Source of the DNA: Candidatus Sabulitectum sp.
Lineage (GTDB): Bacteria > Fermentibacterota > Fermentibacteria > Fermentibacterales > JCC-6
Assembly (NCBI GenBank): GCA_029940175.1
Contig: JAOZRM010000134.1
Location: forward strand, 455-8,796
Direction of reading: 5' to 3'
DNA length: 8,342 nucleotides
Shown: positions 1 to 5,797 of the stretch, piece by piece
Position numbering within the stretch: the first letter of the stretch is position 1
Layout: each line of letters starts with the position of its first letter
Notes under the pieces: generated by a model
Told to the model about the DNA's origin: nothing
The model's input: only the letters and a program-made list of their open reading frames with translations
Databases searched by the model: none
Made by a program: the position numbers and the translations under genes

Positions 1-444
1 CAGTTCAGCATCCTCTCTGATTTCACCAAGGTCCACTGCCTGTTTAAACACAGGTTGAAGCTTAGCAAAAATATGAATAATTCTTGACCTGGATTCGGCA
101 CCACCGATAGTTTTGCTGGTTACCATCATTCTCACTGCATTCGAAAATTCCGGTCGCTTGATCAACTGATCTATTCTGCCCTCAATAATGCTCTTAAGAA
201 GATCTCTAAAGGAAATACCAGGTTTCAGGGAATCCTCCAACATTGCCTGCAGGGAGTTTCCAGTATACTCAACAAGCTGTTTGTAAAAGCCCAGTTTGCT
301 TCCGAAGTAGTAGTAAACCATAGGTTTGGTCACTCCTGCTTTTGCGGCAATATCATCCATAGAAATCTTATCGGGGGTGTTTTTCATGAGCAGTAATAGA
401 CCGGCATCCAGCAGCCGCTCTTTTTTTACCGTTTGTTTTGGCAT
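1..444 (-). CDS. TetR-family transcriptional repressor, partial (C-terminal end cut by window edge)
   Basis: Reading leftwards from the ATG at 444, the frame stays open for 148 codons and runs off the window, so the C-terminal quarter (usual family length about 190-210 residues) is missing. Residues 7-55 form a typical TetR N-terminal domain: a first helix (KKERLLDAGLLLL), then the helix-turn-helix ISMDDIAAKAGVTKPMVYYY (28-47) followed by FGSKLGFYKQLVE. The rest is helical with no recognised ligand-pocket signature, so the inducer cannot be named. There is no strong Shine-Dalgarno sequence before the start, but the start sits just after a sigma70-like promoter (482-509) and a perfect palindrome (464-481). 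Family members are usually dimeric repressors that bind such palindromes and control themselves plus a divergent or nearby gene. The divergent neighbour here is a secreted peptidase, which could be a target; a target to the left of the window is equally possible. Confidence 0.93.
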   Translation of the reverse strand, partial: MPKQTVKKERLLDAGLLLLMKNTPDKISMDDIAAKAGVTKPMVYYYFGSKLGFYKQLVEYTGNSLQAMLEDSLKPGISFRDLLKSIIEGRIDQLIKRPEFSNAVRMMVTSKTIGGAESRSRIIHIFAKLQPVFKQAVDLGEIREDAEL

Positions 445-463
445 AGTTTCAAACCCAACTTTC

Positions 464-481
464 TTACTTACGGGTAAGTAA
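464..481. promoter_or_regulatory. Perfect palindromic operator, probably for the adjacent TetR-type repressor
   Basis: TTACTTAC at 464-471 and its exact reverse complement GTAAGTAA at 474-481 are separated by GG. Such an 18-bp site of two 8-bp arms is the usual form of a TetR-family operator. It begins 20 nt upstream of the repressor start codon and abuts the proposed -10 box, covering the expected transcription start. Bound repressor there would block its own gene. No second copy was seen elsewhere in the window. Confidence 0.8.
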
Positions 482-509
482 AACATATTGGAGAAAATGA
501 AATCGTCAA
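482..509 (-). promoter_or_regulatory. Promoter of the TetR-family gene
   Basis: On the minus strand, TTGACG (509-504) and TATGTT (487-482) are separated by 16 bp. This is a 5/6 match to the -35 and a 4/6 match to the -10 of a housekeeping promoter. Transcription would start near 475, inside the palindrome at 464-481, giving a leader of about 30 nt. Confidence 0.5.
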
Positions 510-532
510 TACCTGTCGCTTTATTTGTTTCA

Positions 533-563
533 CCGGGACTTGTGTCCGGGAGGAAACTTTTTT
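533..563 (+). other. Hairpin followed by a T-run in the divergent intergenic region
   Basis: CCGGGAC (533-539) and GTCCGGG (544-550) can pair around a TTGT loop with one G-G mismatch. Seven nucleotides later comes a run of six T (558-563). In the rightward direction this resembles a weak intrinsic terminator. It could be an attenuator in the leader of the peptidase gene at 660, or it could stop rightward transcription leaving the repressor promoter region. The gap between stem and T-run weakens the terminator reading. Confidence 0.3.
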
Positions 564-589
564 GCCCCTTTCGTGTTGTTCCTTATACC
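562..589 (+). promoter_or_regulatory. Candidate promoter for the first C25 peptidase gene
   Basis: TTGCCC (562-567) and TATACC (584-589) lie 16 bp apart, each matching four of six consensus bases. It is the best pair I can find in the 215-nt gap, but it is weak. If it is used, the left arm of the inverted repeat at 567-577 lies in the promoter spacer rather than in the mRNA. Confidence 0.22.
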
Positions 590-653
590 ATTAGATTTCA
601 TCTTCGGTAGATGCTATTCTTTAAACCTGATAAATTTACGTTAACACGAAAGG
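567..653. repeat. 11-bp inverted repeat spanning the leader, right arm over the ribosome binding site
   Basis: CCTTTCGTGTT at 567-577 is the exact reverse complement of AACACGAAAGG at 643-653. The right arm contains the GAAAGG Shine-Dalgarno sequence of the peptidase start at 660. If both arms are in the mRNA they could pair and hide the ribosome binding site behind a 65-nt loop. If transcription starts between them, they could instead be paired protein sites. The equivalent leader of the second paralogue (before 2770) lacks the repeat. Confidence 0.5.
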
Positions 654-659
654 TTCAGT

Positions 660-2681
660 ATGATGTTGTTTGTGCAAGTTGCAATGGTACTGTTGTCTGT
701 TCAGGCTTCAGATATCTCCTTTACCATGGACCCTGCTGCAGTGGAGTTTGCCACATTCCGCGGTGAGGAAGTTATCAGCATTCCCGGAGGATCTTCTCCG
801 TTCGTTGACGGAGAGCCCAGCCTTCCTGGAATGGGCTATTCAATGGTGATTCCCCAGGGTACATTTCTCGAAAGTGTACAGGTTGAGGTGTTGTCAAAAG
901 TAGAGATTTCTGGAATCCATAATATTGCTCCAGTTCTTTCTGTTCCCTTGAATCAGTCAATTCCTGTGATTATTCCTCATTCCAGCAGCTATTCTCGGGG
1001 GATGTTTCCATCTTCTGCTATTCATGATGTAAATACAGGCAACAAGACCGGATTCAGGATCGCTTCTTTCAGCTATGTACCGTTCACCTGGAACCCTTCA
1101 ACCGGTATTCTTTCTCTTGTAACCAGCGCCAGGCTCATACCGGTTGTGGCTCCTGCCACAGATGCTCCTCAGCTTTCCTTATCTGACAATCAGGTTAGAA
1201 CAGCTATCTCCGCACTTCAGTCAGTTGTGCAGAACCCTGAGATGCTTGAAGCTTATGCACCTGAGATAGTCAGTGGTGTTGATGGCGCCCCGTGGATTGT
1301 TATTGCGGATGAAGATAAACTTTCAACCCTTCAGCCTCTGCTGAACCTCAGGGCAAACACTCATGGCTCAGCTTTCAAGTCCACTCAGTGGATATATGCC
1401 AATTATTCCGGCCGTGACACCCAGGAGCAGATAAGAAATTACCTGATCGATGCCTATGAGAACCAGGGTCTTGTCTACGCTCTTATAGTGGGAGACGGAG
1501 CTCCTTACGGTACAGGCGAAACAACTCGTATTTCCGGTCTCCAGATTGGTTCTCAGCACTTTGACTCCGTTTCAGATCTCTATTACGGTGATCTGGATGG
1601 TACCTGGGACGGTAACAACAACGACATTTTCGGAGAGCTCGCTGATTACCTTGATTATTACTCGGATATTTATGTTGGCAGATACAGCACCGATGTGGCT
1701 TCTCGTCTTGGAACCATGGTTAACAGAACAGTGGCCTATGAAACAACAGCTCCTTCAGGAGCATGGCAGACTACAGCCCTGCTTGCAGGAGCTTACTTGT
1801 GGCCAGGGTATACCGGTGCCAGAGTTTGTGACTCAATTTCAGTCAGAATACCTGCATCATGGACAGAGCACAAGCTCTATGAGGTAGGTTCCTCTCACCC
1901 CGATAACCAGATCGCCCTCTGGAATGCCGGTGTTTCCTTCAGCAGTCCCAATGGACACGGCTGGTATGACGGAATTTTCTGGGAAAACGCTCCTACATCA
2001 TTGATCTCCGGAGCCAACTACACCCAGCTTACCAATGGTGATACTCCTATTGTTTTCCACTCTATTGCATGTCTTGCTGGAAACATTCAGGACATCGCCT
2101 CTATTGCTGAAAGGCTGATGTTTGCGCCAAATGGTGGAGCAGTTGCAGTGATGTTCAACTCTAACAACGGATGGGGAGCACCTCCAAACATGGGAGCCAG
2201 TGAGTGGCTTGAGATCTATTTTGCTCAGACGTTGTTTGTGGATGAACAGTATGAACTCGGTGTAGCAAATTCGGTCTCCAAGGATGATTTCAAAGCAGGT
2301 ATGAGTATCGGTATGCAGAACTGGGTTCTTCAGGAAATGAACTTAATGGGCGATCCTGCTCTCAGATTCATTGCCGGACAGATGGGAATTGAGGAAGGGC
2401 AGGGTAATCCGTCAATTATGAACCCTGTGATTTCCTCTCCCAGCCCCAATCCTGTAAGTGGAACATGTGCTGTCAGCTACACCATGCCAGTTACTGGTAT
2501 AGCCAATGTATCTGTTTATGACCTTTCAGGAAGATTGGCTGCAACAGTACATCAGGGCCTTCTTAGTGAAGGACAGGGAAGTCTGAGCTTTGACGCTTCC
2601 AGCCTTCCTTCAGGATGCTACAGCGTTGTTATCAATTCAGAAACAGGCACTGCTTCTACTCAGATGCTTGTTCTTCGTTAA
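660..2681 (+). CDS. Secreted gingipain-like cysteine peptidase (family C25) with T9SS sorting domain, copy 1
   Basis: A 673-residue exported endopeptidase. Residues 1-16 are a short hydrophobic signal peptide without basic residues. About 20-205 is a propeptide of the C25 type, including GEPSLPGMGY (51-60). The catalytic domain (about 209-570) begins PWIVIADEDK, continues through ALIVGD (274-279), an acidic loop DLDGTWDGNNND (311-322, probably calcium binding) and SDIYVGR (335-341), and holds catalytic His433 in NGHG and Cys471 in HSIAC. LMGDPALRF (562-570) matches the conserved end of the family's catalytic unit. Residues 592-673 are a type A sorting domain with SPNP, DLSGR, LPSGCY and a terminal QMLVLR, used for export through the outer membrane by T9SS. 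The start ATG at 660 follows GAAAGG by six bases, a stop lies at 642-644, and no other start codon lies between. ATG 663 is possible, but 660 aligns with the paralogue. Cleavage specificity is unknown. Confidence 0.93.
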   Translation: MMLFVQVAMVLLSVQASDISFTMDPAAVEFATFRGEEVISIPGGSSPFVDGEPSLPGMGYSMVIPQGTFLESVQVEVLSKVEISGIHNIAPVLSVPLNQSIPVIIPHSSSYSRGMFPSSAIHDVNTGNKTGFRIASFSYVPFTWNPSTGILSLVTSARLIPVVAPATDAPQLSLSDNQVRTAISALQSVVQNPEMLEAYAPEIVSGVDGAPWIVIADEDKLSTLQPLLNLRANTHGSAFKSTQWIYANYSGRDTQEQIRNYLIDAYENQGLVYALIVGDGAPYGTGETTRISGLQIGSQHFDSVSDLYYGDLDGTWDGNNNDIFGELADYLDYYSDIYVGRYSTDVASRLGTMVNRTVAYETTAPSGAWQTTALLAGAYLWPGYTGARVCDSISVRIPASWTEHKLYEVGSSHPDNQIALWNAGVSFSSPNGHGWYDGIFWENAPTSLISGANYTQLTNGDTPIVFHSIACLAGNIQDIASIAERLMFAPNGGAVAVMFNSNNGWGAPPNMGASEWLEIYFAQTLFVDEQYELGVANSVSKDDFKAGMSIGMQNWVLQEMNLMGDPALRFIAGQMGIEEGQGNPSIMNPVISSPSPNPVSGTCAVSYTMPVTGIANVSVYDLSGRLAATVHQGLLSEGQGSLSFDASSLPSGCYSVVINSETGTASTQMLVLR

Positions 2682-2700
2682 GATATTGTAAGGAATGAAA

Positions 2701-2734
2701 GAGAAGGCCACCTGAGAGATCGGGTGGCCTTCTC
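2701..2734 (+). terminator. Strong hairpin after the first peptidase gene
   Basis: GAGAAGGCCACC (2701-2712) pairs perfectly with GGTGGCCTTCTC (2723-2734). Two further inner pairs (T2713-G2722 wobble, G2714-C2721) give a 14-bp stem and a six-base loop. It begins 20 nt after the stop codon. The tail (ACATAATTT) is only moderately T-rich, so it may terminate partially or act as a 3'-end stabilising structure. The next start codon is only 35 nt beyond it. Confidence 0.75.
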
Positions 2735-2769
2735 ACATAATTTGTACCCATGCACCGGAGAGGTTCATT

Positions 2770-4794
2770 ATGACTCTATTTCTTCAGGTTGCCATTATCT
2801 TGATATCAGCCGGGGTATCAGAGGTTTCTTTCTCTATCCACCCTGATGTGGTTGAATTCACTTCATTTCGCGGGGAGGAGAGTGTGTTCATACCCGGAGG
2901 GGCCTCTCCGTTTCCAGATGGAGAGCCAGGGCTTCCCGGAATGGGGTATTCAATGGTTATTCCCCAGGGAACACACCTTGAAGATGTTGAGGTAGAGGTA
3001 CTGTCAACAGTAAACCTTCCTGGAATTCACAGTATCGCTCCTGTTCTTTCTGTTCCCCTGAGTCATCCAATTCCTGTGATTATTCCTCATTCCGGCAGCT
3101 ATTCTCAGGGTACGTTTCCTTCTTCTGCCATTCATGATGTACACACGGGTAACAAGACCGGATTCAGAATTGCTTCTTTCTGCTATGTACCGTTCACCTG
3201 GAACCCTTCAACCGGCATCCTTTCTCTTGTAACCAGTGCCAGGCTCATGCCTGTTATAGCTCCGGCAACCGATGCTCTACGGCTTGTTCTGTCTGAAAAT
3301 CAGGTTCGAACTGCTATCTCTGCTCTCGGGTCTGTGGTTCACAATCCTGAGATGCTTGAAGCATACTCACCTGAGATCACCGGTGGTTGTGACGGGGCTT
3401 CATGGGTGGTGATCGCGGACGAAACCCATCTGCCAACTCTTCAACCTTTAATAGATCTCAGGGCATCCACCCATGGCTCAGCCTTTAAGTCCACACAATG
3501 GATCTATTCCAACTACAGTGGCCGTGATACTCAGGAACAGATCAGAAATTACCTTATTGATGCTTTTGAGAATCAGGGTCTTGTTTACGCTCTTATCGTC
3601 GGTGATTTTGGGGAAACCTCACGAGTATCCAGTCTCCATATAGGCACTTCAGGCCCGATGAATACAACTGCAGATCTTTACTACAGTGATCTTGACGGCG
3701 ATTGGGACCTTGATGGAGACAGCAACTTCGGAGAACTTAGTGATGGTCTTGACTGGTACTCAGATATTTATGTGGGAAGGTTCAGCACTGATGTTCCCTC
3801 CCGTCTCTCAACCATGGTGACTAAGACGATCTTTTACGAGGTTGAGTCCCCTGCAGGGAACTGGCAGACAACTGCTCTGCTGGCCGGTGCCGGATTATGG
3901 ATAGATGATCCACCGGGTTACTGGGGATCATTTGTGTGTGATTCAATAGATTCCAGAATACCCGAGTCATGGACTGTGCATAAACTGTATGAAGACTATT
4001 ACTCGCATCCGAATAATCAGATTGATCTATACTCTCAGGGAGTTTCTTATAGCAGCGTGAATGGGCATGGAAATCATGGTGGAGTTTACTGGTATTCCTT
4101 TCCTCCAACAGGAATAGTTACTACAGCAAACTACTTTCAGATGAATAACACAGGAATGCCTGCTGTATTCCACTCCATTGCGTGTCATCCCGGGCATCTT
4201 CAGGATATTGCATGTATCGCGGAAAGGCTGATGTTCCTGCCTTCCGGTGGTGGAATTGCAGTGATGTTCAACTCTCACTGGGGAATTGGTACTCCCCCTT
4301 CATTTGGTCCCAGTGAATGGCTTGAGCTATTCTTTGCAGAGGTTCTTCTGCAGGATGAGCAGTATGAGATAGGGGTAGCACATGCAATCTCCAAAGATGA
4401 ATTCAAGGCAAATGTGAGTATCTCCATGCAGAACTGGATCCTTCAGGAGAACAATCTTCTTGGGGACCCGGCACTCAGATTTGTTGCAGGACAGATGGGA
4501 ACTGAAGAGGGAGAAGGTGATCCTTCAGTTATAGCTCCGGTGATTTCAGCCCCAAGCCCTAATCCTGTAAGCGGTATATGTGCTGTAAGCTACGCCATGC
4601 CAGCTGCAGGTATTGCTTCTGTATCTGTTTATGATCTTTCAGGAAGATTGGCGACAACAGTGCATCAGGGCATTCTTAGCTCAGGGCAGGGAAGTCTGAG
4701 CTTTGACGCTTCCAGCCTTCCTTCAGGGCGTTACAGCATTGTGATAAATTCAGAGACAGGTTCTGCTTTTACTCAGATGCTTATTCTTCACTGA
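2770..4794 (+). CDS. Secreted gingipain-like cysteine peptidase (family C25) with T9SS sorting domain, copy 2
   Basis: A 674-residue paralogue of the upstream gene, about 70-75 percent identical by eye over the whole length, so the pair arose by tandem duplication. The layout is the same: signal peptide 1-16 again without basic residues, propeptide to about 205, catalytic domain with acidic loop DLDGDWDLDGDSNFGE (307-322), SDIYVGR (331-337), His433 in NGHG and Cys472 in HSIAC, then LLGDPALRF and a type A sorting domain from about 593, with DLSGR, LPSGRY and terminal QMLILH. The start ATG follows GGAGAGG closely and aligns with the first copy. Conservation is uneven: residues 101-150 of the propeptide match at 45 of 50 positions, whereas the stretch between catalytic His and Cys is below half. 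Likely exported through T9SS and active outside the cell; substrate unknown. Promoter is unclear, since only 35 nt separate it from the upstream hairpin. Confidence 0.93.
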   Translation: MTLFLQVAIILISAGVSEVSFSIHPDVVEFTSFRGEESVFIPGGASPFPDGEPGLPGMGYSMVIPQGTHLEDVEVEVLSTVNLPGIHSIAPVLSVPLSHPIPVIIPHSGSYSQGTFPSSAIHDVHTGNKTGFRIASFCYVPFTWNPSTGILSLVTSARLMPVIAPATDALRLVLSENQVRTAISALGSVVHNPEMLEAYSPEITGGCDGASWVVIADETHLPTLQPLIDLRASTHGSAFKSTQWIYSNYSGRDTQEQIRNYLIDAFENQGLVYALIVGDFGETSRVSSLHIGTSGPMNTTADLYYSDLDGDWDLDGDSNFGELSDGLDWYSDIYVGRFSTDVPSRLSTMVTKTIFYEVESPAGNWQTTALLAGAGLWIDDPPGYWGSFVCDSIDSRIPESWTVHKLYEDYYSHPNNQIDLYSQGVSYSSVNGHGNHGGVYWYSFPPTGIVTTANYFQMNNTGMPAVFHSIACHPGHLQDIACIAERLMFLPSGGGIAVMFNSHWGIGTPPSFGPSEWLELFFAEVLLQDEQYEIGVAHAISKDEFKANVSISMQNWILQENNLLGDPALRFVAGQMGTEEGEGDPSVIAPVISAPSPNPVSGICAVSYAMPAAGIASVSVYDLSGRLATTVHQGILSSGQGSLSFDASSLPSGRYSIVINSETGSAFTQMLILH

Positions 4795-4817
4795 TGCCTC
4801 CTGAGTAATGATATATA

Positions 4818-4846
4818 GGCCGTCAAAGAGATTTGACGGTCTTTGT
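4818..4846. terminator. Terminator between convergent genes
   Basis: GGCCGTCAAA (4818-4827) pairs with TTTGACGGTC (4832-4841) around a GAGA loop, with one G-T wobble, and is followed by TTTGTT. It ends the rightward peptidase gene. The leftward small gene stops right at its other side (4846), so the same stem probably serves both directions, more weakly leftwards because no T-run follows on that strand. Confidence 0.8.
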
Positions 4847-5079
4847 TAAAACCCGTTGGTGCTGGTTTTCTCCGGACGCTCCAGCTCAATTCTTTCCTCT
4901 TCCGGTCTGATCATTTCTTCTATATAGAATCCCGCAGGCAGACCAAAACCTCTAGAAGGAAGAGCGGTGTACTTCCTGACTTTTCTGGATGGGTTGCAAA
5001 GGATGTAAAATGGAATTCCTTCACGCTCCGCTGCTCGAATTGCAGCTTCAGTTATCTCTTTAAGATCGGCAAAGTACAT
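4846..5079 (-). CDS. Small protein of unknown function, 77 residues
   Basis: I do not recognise this family. The frame codes for 77 residues with no signal peptide and no membrane segment, so it should be cytoplasmic. By eye there is an amphipathic helix (DLKEITEAAIRAAEREG, 5-21), a probable beta strand (IPFYILCN, 22-29), a basic stretch (SRKVRKY, 31-37), a Gly/Pro loop with PSRGFGLPAGFY (41-52) and a highly charged tail rich in Glu (54-71). The start ATG at 5079 was chosen because AAAGGAG lies six bases upstream; a TTG nine codons earlier falls in the preceding terminator's T-run and lacks such a site. The strong ribosome binding site and orderly codon use favour a real gene over the overlapping frame on the other strand. 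It lies just after the terminator of the Spy-like gene, so it needs read-through or a promoter I cannot see. Confidence 0.62.
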   Translation of the reverse strand: MYFADLKEITEAAIRAAEREGIPFYILCNPSRKVRKYTALPSRGFGLPAGFYIEEMIRPEEERIELERPEKTSTNGF

Positions 5080-5085
5080 TTCACT

Positions 5086-5092
5086 CTCCTTT
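5086..5092 (-). promoter_or_regulatory. Ribosome binding site deciding the start of the 77-residue gene
   Basis: Minus-strand AAAGGAG lies six bases before the ATG at 5079. This supports that start over the in-frame upstream TTG at 5106, which would place the Shine-Dalgarno sequence inside the coding region. Confidence 0.7.
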
Positions 5093-5103
5093 CCCAATAA
5101 ATA

Positions 5104-5134
5104 CAAAAAAGGGAAGGCTTTTGAAACCTTCCCT
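5104..5134 (-). terminator. Intrinsic terminator of the Spy/CpxP-like gene
   Basis: On the minus strand AGGGAAGG (5134-5127) pairs with CCTTCCCT (5117-5110), leaving a nine-base loop, and is followed at once by a T-run (to 5105). This is the clearest rho-independent terminator in the window. It begins 17 nt after the stop codon of the gene it serves. Confidence 0.88.
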
Positions 5135-5151
5135 CTTTCCGGCAGCGGCTG

Positions 5152-5700
5152 CTACCTGTGGGGATGTACGCCCATGTTGTTTCTTCCGGAATTTCGTCCT
5201 CCCATGCCACCTTCACCCATTCTCATTTCCATGGAGCCAGGATTGAATTCTGCAAGAGCTGCAAGTTGCTCAGGAGTAAGCACATCGTGTATATCAACAA
5301 GAGCCTGTGCTATGATTCCGTTGGCCTCTTCCATTGCTTCAATTCTTTCGTTGAGAAGAGACTCAACCTCAGATACAGATAAAGAGGAAGAGGAGAACAT
5401 CTCAAGGAACTCTTCTCTGTGGCTGCCAGCATCCTCGGTTCCCCGAATGCTTTCCAGGGATTCCTGAGCATCTTCCATTATATCACCGATTGCTTCTCTC
5501 TGATCATCTGTAAGATCAAGCATTCTCATCATTGGCAGCATTCTCTGGAAGAAGCTATCACCACCGCCACCAGGTCTCTGCTGGCTCATGCTTCTGCCGC
5601 CCATTGATCTTCCAGACATTCCTCCCGGCTGTGCAATCGCTGTTCCTGCAAGCAGCAGAACCATTGCGAGCCCTGCTATGATCGTTGTTCTTGTTTTCAT
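5152..5700 (-). CDS. Periplasmic Spy/CpxP-like protein (LTxxQ motif family)
   Basis: A 182-residue protein with a typical signal peptide (MKTR, then a hydrophobic core, probable cleavage AIA|QPGG after residue 23). The mature part is mostly helical and carries two copies of the family motif: LTDDQ at 63-67 and LTPEQ at 141-145. E. coli Spy and CpxP, of similar length (about 160-166 residues), act as periplasmic chaperones or stress-signal modulators; other relatives take part in metal resistance. The flanks are unusual low-complexity segments: Gly/Arg/Met/Ser-rich at 25-48 and Gly/Met/Arg-rich at 154-182, ending in HPHR. There is no Cys in the protein. The start at 5700 follows AAAGGA with good spacing. 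It stands between two terminators, so it is probably a single-gene unit, and a direct repeat upstream suggests control by an envelope-stress regulator. Chaperone function is inferred from the family; metal binding by the Met-rich ends is a guess. Confidence 0.85.
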   Translation of the reverse strand: MKTRTTIIAGLAMVLLLAGTAIAQPGGMSGRSMGGRSMSQQRPGGGGDSFFQRMLPMMRMLDLTDDQREAIGDIMEDAQESLESIRGTEDAGSHREEFLEMFSSSSLSVSEVESLLNERIEAMEEANGIIAQALVDIHDVLTPEQLAALAEFNPGSMEMRMGEGGMGGRNSGRNNMGVHPHR

Positions 5701-5739
5701 TTCCTTTTCCTTTCAATTGGTTGTTCCCAGTACAAATGT

Positions 5740-5745
5740 ATTATG
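5740..5745 (-). promoter_or_regulatory. Candidate -10 box of the Spy/CpxP-like gene
   Basis: Minus-strand CATAAT matches five of six -10 bases and lies 40 nt before the start codon. At the expected -35 position the sequence is ACCTTT, a poor match, which would fit a promoter that depends on an activator bound upstream (see the direct repeat at 5777-5793). Confidence 0.4.
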
Positions 5746-5776
5746 GGTTCAGAGAGATCAGGAAAGGTGAATCTTG

Positions 5777-5793
5777 TGTAACAGAATGTAACA
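5777..5793. promoter_or_regulatory. Direct repeat TGTAACA with 10-bp period, probable response-regulator site
   Basis: TGTAACA occurs at 5777-5783 and again at 5787-5793, one helical turn apart. Written as GTAAC-N5-GTAAC it resembles the E. coli CpxR box (GTAAA-N5-GTAAA), and such one-turn direct repeats are typical of OmpR/PhoB-family regulators. It lies about 45-60 bases upstream of the transcription start implied by the -10 at 5740-5745. Confidence 0.5.
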
Positions 5794-5797
5794 AATG

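Noticed and set aside
1546..1887. 113-codon open frame inside the first peptidase gene, same strand, other frame
   Set aside because: It is fully contained in a gene with clear domains, has no start signal of its own and gives a protein unlike any known type.
2736..2741. CATAAT as a promoter for the second peptidase
   Set aside because: It matches a -10 well but no acceptable -35 lies at the right distance, where the terminator stem sits; left unannotated.
2574..4727. 41-bp identical blocks at 2574-2614 and 4687-4727 as a mobile or recombination repeat
   Set aside because: Both lie at the same place in the sorting domains of tandem paralogues, so recent duplication or gene conversion explains them; no mobile element features are present.
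4843..5100. Open frame of 85 codons on the plus strand opposite the 77-residue gene
   Set aside because: It begins within the terminator tail, has no ribosome binding site, and its composition (many Ser, Phe, Arg, Cys) looks like an antisense shadow; the minus-strand frame has a strong Shine-Dalgarno sequence.
5080..5106. Upstream TTG extension of the 77-residue gene to 86 residues
   Set aside because: The TTG lies in the T-run of the preceding terminator and the real Shine-Dalgarno sequence would fall inside the coding region.
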